A stretch of DNA of 64,000 bases from Yamagishiella unicocca (lineage: Eukaryota > Chlorophyta > Chlorophyceae > Chlamydomonadales > Volvocaceae). Positions 9,823 through 20,723 of this stretch are shown in pieces. Location: positions 111,169-175,168 of the forward strand of contig BDSL01000152.1 in NCBI GenBank assembly GCA_003116995.1, written 5' to 3'. The notes below the pieces were generated by a model. That model saw only the letters and a program-made list of their open reading frames with translations. It did no database searches and was not told the DNA's origin. The translations under genes and the position numbers were made by a program. The stretch's first letter is position 1; the number at the start of each line of letters is the position of its first letter.

Positions 9823-12218
9823 ATGGCCCCCAAAGTAGCGGCCAAAAGGCAGCGACAACCGCCAGTCGTTGCGAAACGGCGAAGGACTCAGAAGTCGCTG
9901 ACAGATCCTCTCGGGAGCGCGTCCGATGGCGAGGGCGGCGACAACGCGGCGGCTGGCCCCAGAGTGTGGGGAGATGCAGAGATGGCGGAGCTCTTGCAGA
10001 ACGCCAAAGATGCGCAGCGCGAGGCGACCTCGTCAGCCTATTCCACACAGCTCCGGAAGCTGACGGTGCGCACACGCTTTGGAACGGGGCATGGCACGGT
10101 TGCGCACATGTCCTCAACCCTCACATGCCTCCCGCTGCCCCCCTCCCCCTCCTCCTCCCCCCTTATGGCCCCTCCCCGCGTAGAAAATCTGCAAGCTTTA
10201 CGGGAAGGACCCATTCGAGCTCTACGGTGAGGAGCTGGCCAAGATGGGCGTGGAGCTCGTCAAGCATCTGCAAAGCAAGCAGGTGTGCGCTTTGGGGGGG
10301 GGCAGGTGCGGTTTTGGGGGGCGAGTCATTGGCCATGAGGACTATGGCGTCGACAGTACCTGTACTGCCGCACCCTCGCTGGGACCTCTCCCCCGCTGTT
10401 GCCCCTCACCGCACCCTTAATGGGTCCTCTCCCCCACTGTTGCCCTCTGGCAGCAAGCATCCACCACCATCGGCAACGCGAGCAGCATGATCCGGTGGCT
10501 CTGCACACAGAACCGCCTGCGCCTGAGGAAGACCGAGGACATCAAGAACGCTGGTGACCACGAGTTCTTCCGGATGCAGGTCCAGGCTGCGAGGAAAGCA
10601 GTCAAAGGTTCCGGGCCAAGGTGCGTGCTGGCCCCACGACAGCGCACATCCTGGCCCCACGACAGCGCACAGCCTGAAATCGTCTTGACATGTGTTGTAG
10701 GCGGCAAGGTGATCCCCATGCCAACACCGTCAACGACTCTTACACCGGCGAGGAGTACGGGAAGATCGCCCTGCTGCTGGTTGGTGGCTTCATGGCGGCC
10801 AAGGAGCTTCCGAACTGGACCGTGCTGCAAGTGGCGCTGGCGCAGCTGTTCGTGCACCTCATGCACTTTGGGGCGGGGCGCGGCGATGACACGCGGGTCA
10901 TGCACATCGCAGACATTGGCAAGGCACGCCTGGTGGACGCCTTGTCAGGTGCTGTGAAGTGTTTCATGCTGCCGATCGTCCTTTTTGGCACCAAGACACA
11001 GTCCGTAAGCAGGGGGCTGTCGAGTGGTTGGGGCCTCACACAAACTGTGTATGAATCGACTGACCATCTCTCTCGTTGCTGCAGACTGACCGACCCAACT
11101 ATATTGCCCTCATCCGGCACAACAATGTCTTCCAGTGTGCCATTCGTTCACTGGCGGAATCCTTCTTCGTGCGCTTCGTTGTTTCTGGAGAGCCCTTCCC
11201 CGACCCCCGCGATGAGAAAGACTGGTGAGCCCAGATGACGTACATGGAAAAGCTATGTATCTTTGCCTGCATGGTCGACCCTGTACAGCTTGCACGGCGA
11301 CAAGTGGTACCCGGCCAACGATAAGAGCCTTCGCAAGCGGATAGGCGAGCTCAAGCACCTGTACGACGCCTGCATCCAGGATACTGCCAAGCTACGGTCG
11401 TGCACTCAAAAGGAAGCGGCGGCCTTCTGGACGGGGAAGCAGAGGGAGCACGCGGCACTGACTGCCTCGGGCAAGCTGCAGGCCTTGAAGGTGTACTGGG
11501 AGAACGTTGTCAACCCGCTGCGGAAGGACAGTACCAAGTTCGAGGCGTACGTAGCAAAGCAACGGCCACCAGACTTCATCTCGCCGACCAAGGAGGTCTT
11601 GGAACGGAAAAAGGTAGGCTGATAGAAGCTTTGTGGCCCACCCTAGTAGACTTCTAGAGGGTGGAGAATCTTCTAGACGGCCAAACCTGGTCCTCTTACA
11701 CACTCTCGCCTCTCTGCACGTAGGGCAGCAGAAGCTTAGCTGCAGCAACGGAGCTGCCATTGGAGGAGGCATCCGCAGCAAGGGACCTGGTATGTAGACA
11801 AGGGTTGGCCCTCCAAATATAACGACTACCCTCACCGCCAGTCCCTGGGTTTATGCAGGCAAGCACCAGCGGGGAGCAGGCCACCGGACCACCTGCAGCA
11901 CCGGGAGTGGAGGGGCCACCTGTGGCTCAGAGCCTGGTGGGTCTTAACGGGGGTCACACTCCGATCACTTGTTGATTATATAAATCAAGCATACTGATCA
12001 CCCCTTGCCGTGTGTCCAAACAGAAGAAGGCTCCACACTCGGGGCATCAAATGTTCGTCGGCCACGTATTCAAGACGGCCGGTAACAAACCCGTAAACCT
12101 TTCAGAGGCGGTGCAGCAGTGGAAGAGCTTGCAGCCCGCGGAACAAGAGGAGTGGAACCAAAAATGCGCTGCCGCCAAGAAGGCATTCAAGGATGCCGCG
12201 GCCAAGAAAGCACTGTAG
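9823..12218 (+). CDS. Crypton/NDC10-like DNA-binding protein with HMG-like C-terminus, 9 exons, ~538 aa
   Basis: Exons 9823-10065, 10184-10282, 10454-10620, 10701-11004, 11085-11224, 11289-11613, 11724-11789, 11859-11936 and 12024-12218 join in phase with GT-AG introns and no stop. A basic, lysine/arginine-rich N-terminus (likely nuclear) is followed by a tyrosine-recombinase-like core. 'YSTQLRKLTKICKLYG' resembles the N-terminal SAM-like region. 'MHFGAGRGDDTRVMHIADIG' fits the box-I arginine region of Crypton/NDC10-type proteins ('RGD..R...L.DI'). 'IRHNNVFQCAIRSLAESFF' with 'SGEPFPDPRDEKDW' fits the following conserved block. The last exon has tryptophans and basic helices like an HMG box ('W.SLQPAEQEEW..K'). 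A catalytic tyrosine was not identified, so it may bind DNA without recombining it. Exon 6 could start slightly differently. It may be a domesticated Crypton gene or a Crypton copy. Confidence 0.72.
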
Positions 12219-13215
12219 CGGAGGGCGGGGAGGCGGGGAGTCCAGCAGGGAAACGGGGGGCGGGGGTGAGGGTGGCGGGGGCGGGGGCGGATTCAACGGG
12301 GGTGGGGCCGGAGTGGGCCGTGGCGGCGGCAGCAGCGGGGGATGGGGGGCAAGGGGCGGGGGGGGGGAGTAGAGCGGCTTGTATGGATAGGGAGCAAGAC
12401 TCTGCCATGCCGTGACACAGACCTTAAATGGTGAGATGGGACTGCTTGGCGCTTACCTATTGGGAAAGCGAAGCCGGAGTCACCTAGCTATCGTGTGGTG
12501 TATTTGGGCTGAGGGATCAGACAGGCCAGGCTGCAGTGGACTTGGCGGTCACTTATGCCCCGGCGAGTGCGGTGGATTTTGGGCTGAGGGTTCAGGCAGG
12601 CGAAGTTGAACAAATGAAACCCGTGCATTGGAGGCTTTTCCTTTAATGACATGGGCTTGAAGTGCAGTCTCTCTGTTACGAGTCTACGTGGAACAACTTC
12701 AAGGTCTCTCCCTGGCACAGCACTAAAGCATCAATCATACTGCAGCTGGTGTGGGAATGAGCACGTTTGATAATGGGTGTGGGATTGGGCAGGTATGATT
12801 AGGACCTTCTGATCACTCCTTGCCAAGTGTCCTAGCAGAAAAAGTCACCGCCCTAAGGGCATCAAATGTTCATCGGTCAGGTAATGAGTACAACGGGTAT
12901 ACAACTTCTAGAGGCAGTGCAGCAGTGGAAGAGCTTGCAGCCCCCGTAACAAGATGAGTGGAACCATAAGTGCGCTGCGGCCAAGGAAGCGCTGTATCGG
13001 GGGGTGGGAGTGTGGTGTATTGGGGCTGAAGGATCAGACATACCAGGCTGCGGTGGGCTTGGCGGTCACATCAATACAGCATAGCCTGGCGGGTGCGGTG
13101 GACTTGGGCTGAGGGCTCAGGCAGGCGAATTTGGATGATTGAGACCCGTGCAAATGAGACTCTTTCTTCAAGTGAATTTCCTCTGTTACAGGTCTCCCTG
13201 GCACAGCCTCAGAGA
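12024..13215 (+). repeat. Diverged tandem duplication of last exon and 3' flank of the Crypton-like gene
   Basis: The block 12004-12720 is repeated in shortened form at about 12800-13215. Matching parts are the last exon, 'TGTGGTGTATT.GGGCTGA.GGATCAGACA' at 12494 and 13013, the 'GGTGCGGTGGA.TTGGGCTGAGGG.TCAGGCAGGCGAA' block, and 'TCTCTGTTACG/AGGTCT'. The second copy is degenerate. Confidence 0.75.
12839..12996 (+). pseudogene. Decayed copy of the HMG-like terminal exon
   Basis: It follows a CAG acceptor as in the parent exon and repeats 'GGGCATCAAATGTTC', 'GAGGCAGTGCAGCAGTGGAA' and 'GAGTGGAACCA.AA.TGCGCTGC'. It carries TAATGA and a TAA in the parental frame. The middle and the basic tail are shortened. 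Confidence 0.65.
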
Positions 13216-13297
13216 GAGAGATCAGACTGAAGCTACTCGCAATGAGCCCTCCAGGGGCATCACTGCTACACAAAAACAAAAAAGCCCGATCTTCACT

Positions 13298-13575
13298 TAG
13301 GGCATCAGCTGCTCCACCGGGCTTCAAACTGTTCCACGCCACCCTGCTTATAATAGGCAGTCCAAGCCAATCACACCACTCCCATCCACGGGCCAGCTTC
13401 CCCACCAAACAGGGGGCCACGGCGTAATCCAAGCTAGGGCATCAGCTGCTCCACCGCCAGGGGCTTCAAACTGTTCCACGCCACCCTGCTTATAATAGGC
13501 AGTCCAAGCCAATCACACCACTCCCATCCACGGGCCAGCGTCCCCAGCACACTGGGGGCCACGGCGTAGTCCACC
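13298..13575. repeat. Two tandem ~137-bp copies
   Basis: The segment from 'AGGGCATCAGCTGCTCCACC' to 'GGGGCCACGGCGTA.TCCA' occurs at about 13298-13433 and again at 13436-13575, differing by a few substitutions and small indels. On the minus strand both copies encode the same peptide ('ARGWEWCDWLGLPIISRVAW'). Confidence 0.9.
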
Positions 13576-13790
13576 ACGGACATATCCCCCTGTCGCTGCC
13601 CCCGCTGCTGCCGCCGGGCCAGCCGCACCAGCTGTGTGCGTAGCAGCATGCGTACAGCCCGGCGGTTGGTCTTGGTACCTTTCCACGACGTGCCGCTCCA
13701 GATTACTGATGTCAGGGGTGCCACGCCTGCCCTCTTGGTACGCCTTTGAAGACGTACCAGCATGTCAGTGGCCACGATGGCCACTGACAT
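13434..13790 (-). CDS. Hypothetical protein fragment, 118 aa
   Basis: An open minus-strand frame with a basic middle ('RLARRQQRGQRQGD') and a tryptophan-rich segment ('GWEWCDWLGL') that is repeated in the tandem copy at 13298-13433. The amino-acid pattern looks more protein-like than its antisense. No family is recognised and there is no clear splice context. It could be the end of a transposon gene. Confidence 0.3.
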   Translation of the reverse strand: MSVAIVATDMLVRLQRRTKRAGVAPLTSVIWSGTSWKGTKTNRRAVRMLLRTQLVRLARRQQRGQRQGDMSVVDYAVAPSVLGTLARGWEWCDWLGLPIISRVAWNSLKPLAVEQLMP

Positions 13791-14599
13791 GGCGCGCTTC
13801 TTCTCCTCTGCAAGGAGGTGCTCCAGGACTGGGTGCAGGGCAGCGGCCTGGAGCGCAGTTGTTGGGCAAAGGGTGGATTCAGGTCATATGGGAGGCGGGC
13901 CCCCCCGCCCTAATCTGCCAAAGCCGCGGCCGCAGAGTTCGCATGCGCCCCAACAAACTTGTCCATCGGGTGCCAGGTGAAGCAATGAGCAATGCAAGTG
14001 CCTAGCGACTAGCTCGGCGGTCGCTCAAGACATCCATAGCCGCCTACGGCATGCCTGCCCAAAACAAGGCGCCCGTAGCCCACCATTTCTGTCGCTTTCA
14101 AGAGAGAGCTAAGAGCTGCAATGCACTCCCAGTAGTGGCAGCGAATATATGGTGCGGATGCCTAGCACTAAGGGCAGTCGGTCAGAGGTGCTTGTTTGTT
14201 TGCGAGCCCGCTATTGATTCACAAGTAGTATGCCCCAAAAGTGAATGGATGGCAAAAGACGACACCTATGAAAGCGCCGTAAACTGCCCGCCTGCCCGCC
14301 CTGGCCCAAACGCCTCTGCGACGCGCGATTCACTTACATGTTGCTCAGCCCTACCCAGCCAACCCCGGCCGAGCCTCCAGAGCGCCAGTCCGTGCTTTGT
14401 CAACGTCCATGTCACCACCAGAGCGAGCAGCGGGACACAAATGCAGCTGGGGACTCTCCATAAGGTGCATGTTACATATGCAAAGTCGTTCCCGTAGTGT
14501 ACAGTGTAAGTGGCCGGTCCAGGGGCATCTGTTTATATATGTGCCCTGGCCGAGTCCCTGACCAGTCCCGGGAGGCGCCCCTGGTCCGTCCCTGCATGG
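13791..14599. other. No gene recognised
   Basis: Short ORFs only, none with splice sites or a recognisable motif. It precedes the third copy of the glycine-rich gene unit. Confidence 0.4.
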
Positions 14600-15209
14600 G
14601 GTACACCGCCCTCAACACCTTAAGGAGACATCGTGGAAATGGTGAACGGTGGACCGTGCGTTTGTATATTTTGACGTCTTAATGCTGTGTGTGCAGCAAT
14701 GTGGATGCGAGGATGCCTATGGGAGGGCCGAGACTGCCGCAGGCCGACAGTAGGGTTCCGTATGTTATATAATGTTAATCCTATTATAATGAGCTGATGA
14801 TAGAGCGACTTTCATTGGTCTAGTGGGAGTGCCTTGCAGCATCCGTCGTCCTGAGGCGGACACCCAATAATCCATCATTGATGGCAGGCAGGCTTGCTTC
14901 CGTTTTGCTTGAGTACCCTGCCTGAGATATTGAGTGGCATTGGAGCATGGAATGAAAAACCCGTAAGTGGGAAAGATACGGCAGGGTGGAGATGCCTAAG
15001 CCTGGAAGCGATTCCTGTGGATACAATGCAGTAGACTGTACCACTTCAGCTGCACATTGAGCGCGCCGGTCGGAATATGAGAGAGTACGGCACCATGCGA
15101 GTGCATAAGGCGCAGGCCTAGGTACACGTCAACACGTGTGAACAAACACGTATGATTCTTGTGTACGGCGGATCTGGTGCCCAGGAAGCGTGCCACAGCT
15201 GCACTAGTG

Positions 15210-15216
15210 CATAAAA
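15210..15216 (+). promoter_or_regulatory. Conserved TATA-like box, copy 3
   Basis: CATAAAA followed by GGCAACA lies 324 bases before the ATG. It is retained despite the divergence of its surroundings from copies 1 and 2. Confidence 0.5.
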
Positions 15217-15533
15217 GGCAACAGAGGACGCAAGACGAAACCAAAATCGCCACTTCGTGACCTGAACGGCCGTATCGTATTCGAACGGAGCGCGTCTCCT
15301 TGCAGCCCGTATACATCCTTTCGTCAATAACACGCTCATCAGCGCCTTGGTCAAAGCCAACGCTCACAAGTAAGGTGAGGCTTGCCCTGGTGTCAACTGC
15401 CGGACGTGTACGTTACGAACGACAATAAGCCGCAATAAGGCGCCCTTGCGCTACTCTAGCCGTCTTTAGCAGCTTGATATGGAACATTATATCTCACAAT
15501 CTCGCAACATCAATCCTTCACATCGCAGGCACA

Positions 15534-16052
15534 ATGGGCTGGTGGACTGTATTTGAGGGCATCCCGGTACTGGGCTACGTGAACTCGGCGGTCTACGCGA
15601 TCTCAGGCGACATTGACGGCGCGCGCCGCGCGGCCGCCAAGTCCACTGGCGCACTCGTATCAACACTGGCGCCCATTGCCGGTGGCGCTGCCGGCTTGTT
15701 GGTGGGGGGCCCCGCGGGCGCAGTGGCCGGTGCCACCGCTATGGGCTCGGCGGGCGCGGCCGCGGGCCTGGCAATTACGAACGCAATCGGCTCCACGATC
15801 AGCGATGAAAAGATGCGCAACGAAACGGTTAACAACAATGGCACGGCCTATGGCGTCGCTGCGGGGCTGGGTGCGATTGGTGGTGCGTTTGGTGGCCTGG
15901 GTGGGCCCGTGGCGGAAGGCGTGGCTGCCTCAGTTGGGGCGGGTGCAGGCCGCACTATTGTGGAGCAGGGCATCACGTTTGGGCTGCCCACATTGTTTGG
16001 CACGGTTCCCGGTGCAGTCGTCAGCGCAACAGGAGCTACCAAGACGAAGTAG
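15534..16052 (+). CDS. Glycine/alanine-rich glycine-zipper-like protein, 172 aa, copy 3 (intact)
   Basis: A paralogue of 4621-5136, about 87% identical in protein by hand count. Most changes are conservative (V/I/L, D/N, A/G, R/K) and clustered outside the glycine-rich stretches. The MGWW start, the 'GYVNSAVYAI' segment, 'AITNAIGSTISDEK' and the C-terminal 'GLPTLFGT' are kept; the end is one residue longer with two lysines. There are no frameshifts. The upstream in-frame extension to 15474 has no ATG, so MGWW is taken as the start. Function is unknown; a membrane-associated role is inferred only from the GxxxG-rich stretches. Confidence 0.82.
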   Translation: MGWWTVFEGIPVLGYVNSAVYAISGDIDGARRAAAKSTGALVSTLAPIAGGAAGLLVGGPAGAVAGATAMGSAGAAAGLAITNAIGSTISDEKMRNETVNNNGTAYGVAAGLGAIGGAFGGLGGPVAEGVAASVGAGAGRTIVEQGITFGLPTLFGTVPGAVVSATGATKTK

Positions 16053-16190
16053 ATTAGCTGAAGCTGCTGAGAAGCTTGTAGCCTGCCGTGCAATGCGCAT
16101 TTTCGACCGTATTGTTTCTACCGATGGTGTTGGCTCGGAATGGCTGGTTCATGAGCTTGCTGGCTCGCCTGGACCGTGCAAGCCTCAGCT

Positions 16191-16195
16191 TGTAA
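16191..16195 (+). terminator. TGTAA polyadenylation signal, copy 3
   Basis: TGTAA occurs 139 bases after the stop of the glycine-rich gene. Confidence 0.45.
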
Positions 16196-16465
16196 CAATA
16201 ATCAATCAATCTACCGAACTTTGAACCTGTGCCTTAGTGATTGTAGGGATTTTGAAGTCTGCCTGCCATTTTGCTGTTCCCGAAGGGAGGCACCGGAAGA
16301 GCGTCCGCAACGACGACCGAAGTACCACACGACGACACGAGCGTCCCTGTATGGGTCTGCATTACGGCACAAAGATAAGAATAGTTAGAAAGCAATATAT
16401 GTATGCTCTCGTACGTTATATCCAGTTGAGACTTAGCTGTTATATCCGACTATGGACCTCGCACC

Positions 16466-17040
16466 AACCACTCACCACGCACGGGAATGGAGCGGTACCA
16501 GGTCTGTGAACTTTGCTTTCTGCGCTTGCAAAAACATATATGTTCCAGATCGTTGTTCGTGAGTTTCCTGGCGCTCCAGCAGCGCTCGTTTCTTATGACA
16601 AAGTTCGACTTAACAGCAGTTGATTATCACAATCTACCATCTGGCGGGGCTCTGAGGATCAGATGTTGCGTCAAATTCCACCATGATGTAAATCGTAAGC
16701 ATAGCTAGCGTCAACAACAATCAGCAAGCACTCCGTAGATCCGTATAGTGTCAAGAACTGTCGGTTAGCGATCACTAAAGAGTCCAAGTCCAAGAGAAAA
16801 GAACTCGCTCATTTATTGTTGCGTTAATGTTCTTGCGCGTAGGTTCGCGGCTCATGAACCTCCTTAACTACTTGTCGGCCTCCAAAAGGTTGTAGTGTGC
16901 AAAATAAACACGAAGTGAGTGCTTTCCAATTTGATATTATTAATGCTAGTCGGCCATATGCCAAATTGCCTAGCATCTTGCCTGTCGCTTGTCCTGCTTA
17001 GCTCGCGCTGAAACGCTAGACAATTTGTTCCCAAAGATGC
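16466..17040. other. Intergenic, no gene recognised
   Basis: AT-richer sequence with only short ORFs. A TATATA at 17044 precedes the ankyrin gene ATG by about 30 bases, unusually close for a TATA box, so the real start or 5' structure is uncertain. Confidence 0.4.
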
Positions 17041-17073
17041 GGATATATAGGAGGGCTCCTCACGTTATTGGTA

Positions 17074-19267
17074 ATGGCGGCATCGCAGCTGGAAGAGGGG
17101 CGGGCTAACGACACGTTAGCTGCGGAGGCCGCAGCGGATGCGTCGCGAGTAGGGTTGCCGGGCTTTGCGAACTGCATCGCCGGCTTCCTCCCGACGAACG
17201 AGGTGCCGTGCACCCTGCGACTGGTGGACAAGGCATTTGCAGCACAGCTTTGCGACGACACCACCGTGTGGCTTTCGCTCCCCTCGCCCCCGCATGCCTT
17301 CCAAATGCGCTGGGGCGTGCCAGCGGCATGCGGTCCCTGACAATCCGGCGGCGTCGGCAGCTCCTTTGCCTGATAGCGGCCAGCGGCAGCCTGGAGAACC
17401 TGGAGGTGGCGCTGCAGCGGGCTGGCTGCGGCCTAAGGGCGGAGGTGCTTGACGCCGCTGCTGCGGCGGGTCAGCTCGCCACTTGCAATGCGCTCTTAAA
17501 ATGGGGCTGCAGCAGTCGGGTGAGATCCCTCCGTTTAGCAGCGGAGGCGTGGCACCAGGCGGTGTGCGAGTGCCTCATCACATCTACCTCAAAAAACCAC
17601 TATGACGTACTTCGGACACTTCGCCCACACATGCAAGCGGCTGGATCGAGACTGCGGCCGAGAGCGCTGCCCGGCGGGGCCACCCGGACTTGGTGGAGTG
17701 GCTCCTTCGGAAACACCTGGGCGAGAGCGCCCAGCCGGATGTTGCCAGGCTGCTGGTAGCGGCCGCCGAGGGGTGCGACCTGTCGACGTTGCAGTGCCTG
17801 CTGCACTGCGATTACGGGCCGGAGCGCTGGGGTTCCCGTCACCAGCCGGCGCTGCAATACCTGACGTGGTCTGCCGGCGGCTACGCGATCGACTCCATGA
17901 TAGTGGCAGCCGCCAACAGCCCCACGCCCGACTGGCAGGCCAAGGTGGAGTGGGCGGAGGGCCTCCGGCCGCTGCAAGACATCATCAGCGACAGGCTTAC
18001 CATCTGCTCGGACGCGCTGAGTCGCGTGACGTGGCTGCGGCAGAGGGGCTACCTCGTCAATTACTGTGAAATGCGGTCCGTGGCCTCGGTGCATGACGCA
18101 GCTGCCATCGGCGACTTGGCATCCATGAAGCGCCTCCTGGCGGCGGGTGCTACACCCACAAGTGAGGCAGCTGTCAGGGCAGCTGCCGGGGGCCACCTGG
18201 CGGTGCTTGAACTCCTGCACGCTGAAGGCTGCCCCATGGACAACGCATCGCGTACCATCTGCTGCGTGTGGTGGTCATCAGCTATCTAGTGGACACGCTG
18301 GGCTACGATGTGGCCCAGGACGACACGCTGGCCAACACCGCGGCCAAGTTGGGCAGTGTGGAGCTGCTGACTTGGCTGCGGGACTGCGGCTGCCCCTGGG
18401 GCAAACACATGGTCGCAGCCGCAGCCGGCAGTGGCTGCGAGGAGGCGCTGGAGTGGCTGGTGGAGCACGGAGGCCTCTGGTACGAGCGCACGGTTACGGA
18501 CCCAGCAGGAGTTCACGGCGCGACGGGGCTTGAGCGGCTTCTGGAGTACGGCAACTCCATGTCGGTAGGTGGTGTTGCTCTGCTGGGCGCGGGTTATTGG
18601 CGCTAGCTGGCGACACTGGCGCGGTTTGATTGTGTGCCGACTGGGAGCAGCACTAGTAACTATTGCAGCGGGCTTCAGTGGGAATGTGTGTGAGGGGTGG
18701 GCTGGCACGCTGGGCTCGGGGGATGGGTGGAGTTCTAGAGGGGAGGGGCAGCAGCAGTTTGACACCTCGAATGATGCCAGTTGTTTTCCAGACACGGTAT
18801 GACACCATAGGGCCCTCCCAACCATGTCCCCAGGTGTACGGGAGATCCTCGGGAGATACTCGTGGGACGCAGAGAAACCCTACTTGGTGGCAGCCGGGCA
18901 TCATGGCCTCGCGATGCTGCGATGTCTGCACCGGCTTGGTTGCCCCTGGGGCATCACCGAGGCGGAATTCACGCGGTGGATTGGAGATACGTTCGATGGG
19001 TCCCTCCACGCCAGCTTGGCCGTGCTGCGCTGGCTGGTGAGGGTGGGCTTCCCGGTAGACTGCGACGCGGTGATGCAGCTCGTGGAGAGGGCGAACAGAC
19101 GAGGTTCTGGGTGAGAGTGGCCAACGAGCGAGCTGGTTTGCAGGTGGCTGGCCGGGGAGGGTGGCGTGCGGCAGGGCCGGCAGCTGCAGGTGCGGCTGAA
19201 CAAGCAGCGGCGCGAGGCGCGACAAGCCGACAGGCACGCTGACCGCAAGCGCCAGATAGAGCCATGA
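17074..19267 (+). pseudogene. F-box-like/ankyrin-repeat protein, frameshifted
   Basis: The ATG at 17074 starts a protein of the type common in volvocine algae. An F-box-like segment ('LPGFANCIAGFLPTNEVPCT', residues ~28-50) is followed by 'MRSLTIRRRRQLLCLIAASG' and then ankyrin-like units ('AAESAARRGHPDLVEWLL', 'VRAAAGGHLAVLELLHAEGC', 'TAAKLGSVELLTWLRDCGCP', 'LVAAGHHGLAMLRCLHRLGC'). The frame changes three times, at about 17320, 17620-17650 and 18247. An intron follows from about 18562 (GTAGGT) to 18833 (CCCCAG). The end near 19111-19143 would need a very short intron before 'QVRLNKQRREARQAD' and the stop. These proteins are presumed protein-interaction adaptors. Three one-base shifts mean either a pseudogene or low sequence accuracy. 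Confidence 0.75.
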
Positions 19268-20700
19268 GCGTGCACTTTGAGCGTGCATTTTGGGCCGTCC
19301 CTTGTCCAGCACCCACCGCCGGGGGAAGATAGGGATTGGTGGCTGCTAACCTCGCTCGCCGTTGTGCCGTCGTGGCTTCATATACCTAGCTTTTTGTCAG
19401 AACGGTGCCATCAGGGCTGTGATTGCAACGATATATCGAATATGTGATTCTTGTCGGCCATCCATGCAGCCTGCTTGTGACCTCGGCAGCCAGGTGCCCC
19501 TCAAGGCACCGCGGCTAGGACATGCTCGGTCATGAATGCGGTGTGGTGCTGCGTCCTGCGTGCCGCCGTAATTGTGCGGTCGGTTACCTGTCAGACACGG
19601 CTTGCTTCAGTGAAGAGTCCGGCCAAGGTGTGTGCGTGCGGCGGTTGCAAGGGTCGCGGCCATGTAAGGATGAGGCGCGTGCGTCAGGTCTGAACAGAAT
19701 TGCACGGGTGCAGCGAGCTGGCGCGTGCTATCAGGGCTATGAAAGCCGCTGCATAACAGATGTTATTGGCAAGGAGTTCAAAGCCACGAAAAGCCCAAGG
19801 GGAGTTAGAGGGCGCCACCATGGGTTGGATCGGCAACACCGAGTTGTTGTCAACACCACGAGTGCAGCAGCGCACCGGTGGAACGACATCCCTTACACAC
19901 TGTACATCACCAACCGTCCCGAGAAGCCTCCACTGCCTGCGCCTGCCTGCGTCACTCGTAGCCTGATGTCGCTCCTGCTGCTGCCCAAGCTCCCTTTACA
20001 CGGCCAAGGAGGGCTATGGAGAGCTATGAGTTTAGAGGCAACATGCCGGCTAGCCCGGCGCTCCCTGCTTAGCCCAGCACTAGAAGGCACCATATAGCCC
20101 ATTTTTGCAGCCCTGTATCAGGTTCGTGAGTCTCCTGGCTCTTTGGGGCAAGCGCAACTGTCGGGCTCGTTGGGGCAAGCTTACGAATCATGACTGAAGC
20201 AGAGAGATTCTCAGAGTTCGCCCACAACTAAATTGACTCATAAGAGCCTAACCTAACGAGCCTAACCTAATCATGGCCATCCACGGCGATAGAAGTAGGA
20301 GAGCGTGTCAACGACTGGCGGTACAATCACCAGGATGGCATCAGGGACTGATCATGATGGTGGTCCATATTCGACAAGCACATTCGACAATTCACTACCT
20401 CTTAGACCGAGAAGCAGGCGGTTGTAACCTTATACATTCCAAGGCGAAATGCCGGAAATGGAACAGCTCACGTACGGCAAACATATGATGATGATTTGAT
20501 GACGTTAAAACGTAAGGCGGCGAAGGTCAGCATTTACATGGCTCTTGAAACTTATTATTAAAGAAAGATTGCACGATTCGGATACGGTACCGGTAGTCGT
20601 TCTGGACCTTGTTTCTGCAGCTGCTAAAGGCTCCAGCTTGAACTCTCGGAAGCCTGTCGTGCTTATATAGTCGCTGTTTTGAGCCCTATGGCATTCGTTC
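19268..20700. other. No gene recognised
   Basis: The longest ORF (19522-20097, plus) shows no motif, splice context or compositional support. A short direct repeat 'GAGCCTAACCTAA' occurs near 20240-20270. Confidence 0.35.
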
Positions 20701-20723
20701 TCTGGGCCTGACTATTTGTAGGA

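Larger units (their letters stand above)
14600..16465 (+). repeat. Third, diverged copy of the glycine-rich gene unit
   Basis: Aligns with 670-2463 and 3650-5444. Shared landmarks are 'AGACTGCCGCAGGCCGACAG', 'GAGCGAC.TTCATTGGTCTAGTGGGA', the CATAAAAGGCAACA box, the ORF, 'AAGAGCGTCCGC' and the final 'GGACCTCGCACC'. Non-coding parts carry many substitutions and indels, while the ORF is better conserved. Confidence 0.92.

Noticed and set aside
9823..12218. Calling the gene an active Crypton recombinase
   Set aside because: The catalytic tyrosine and full R-H-R set were not identified, and no element boundaries were seen.
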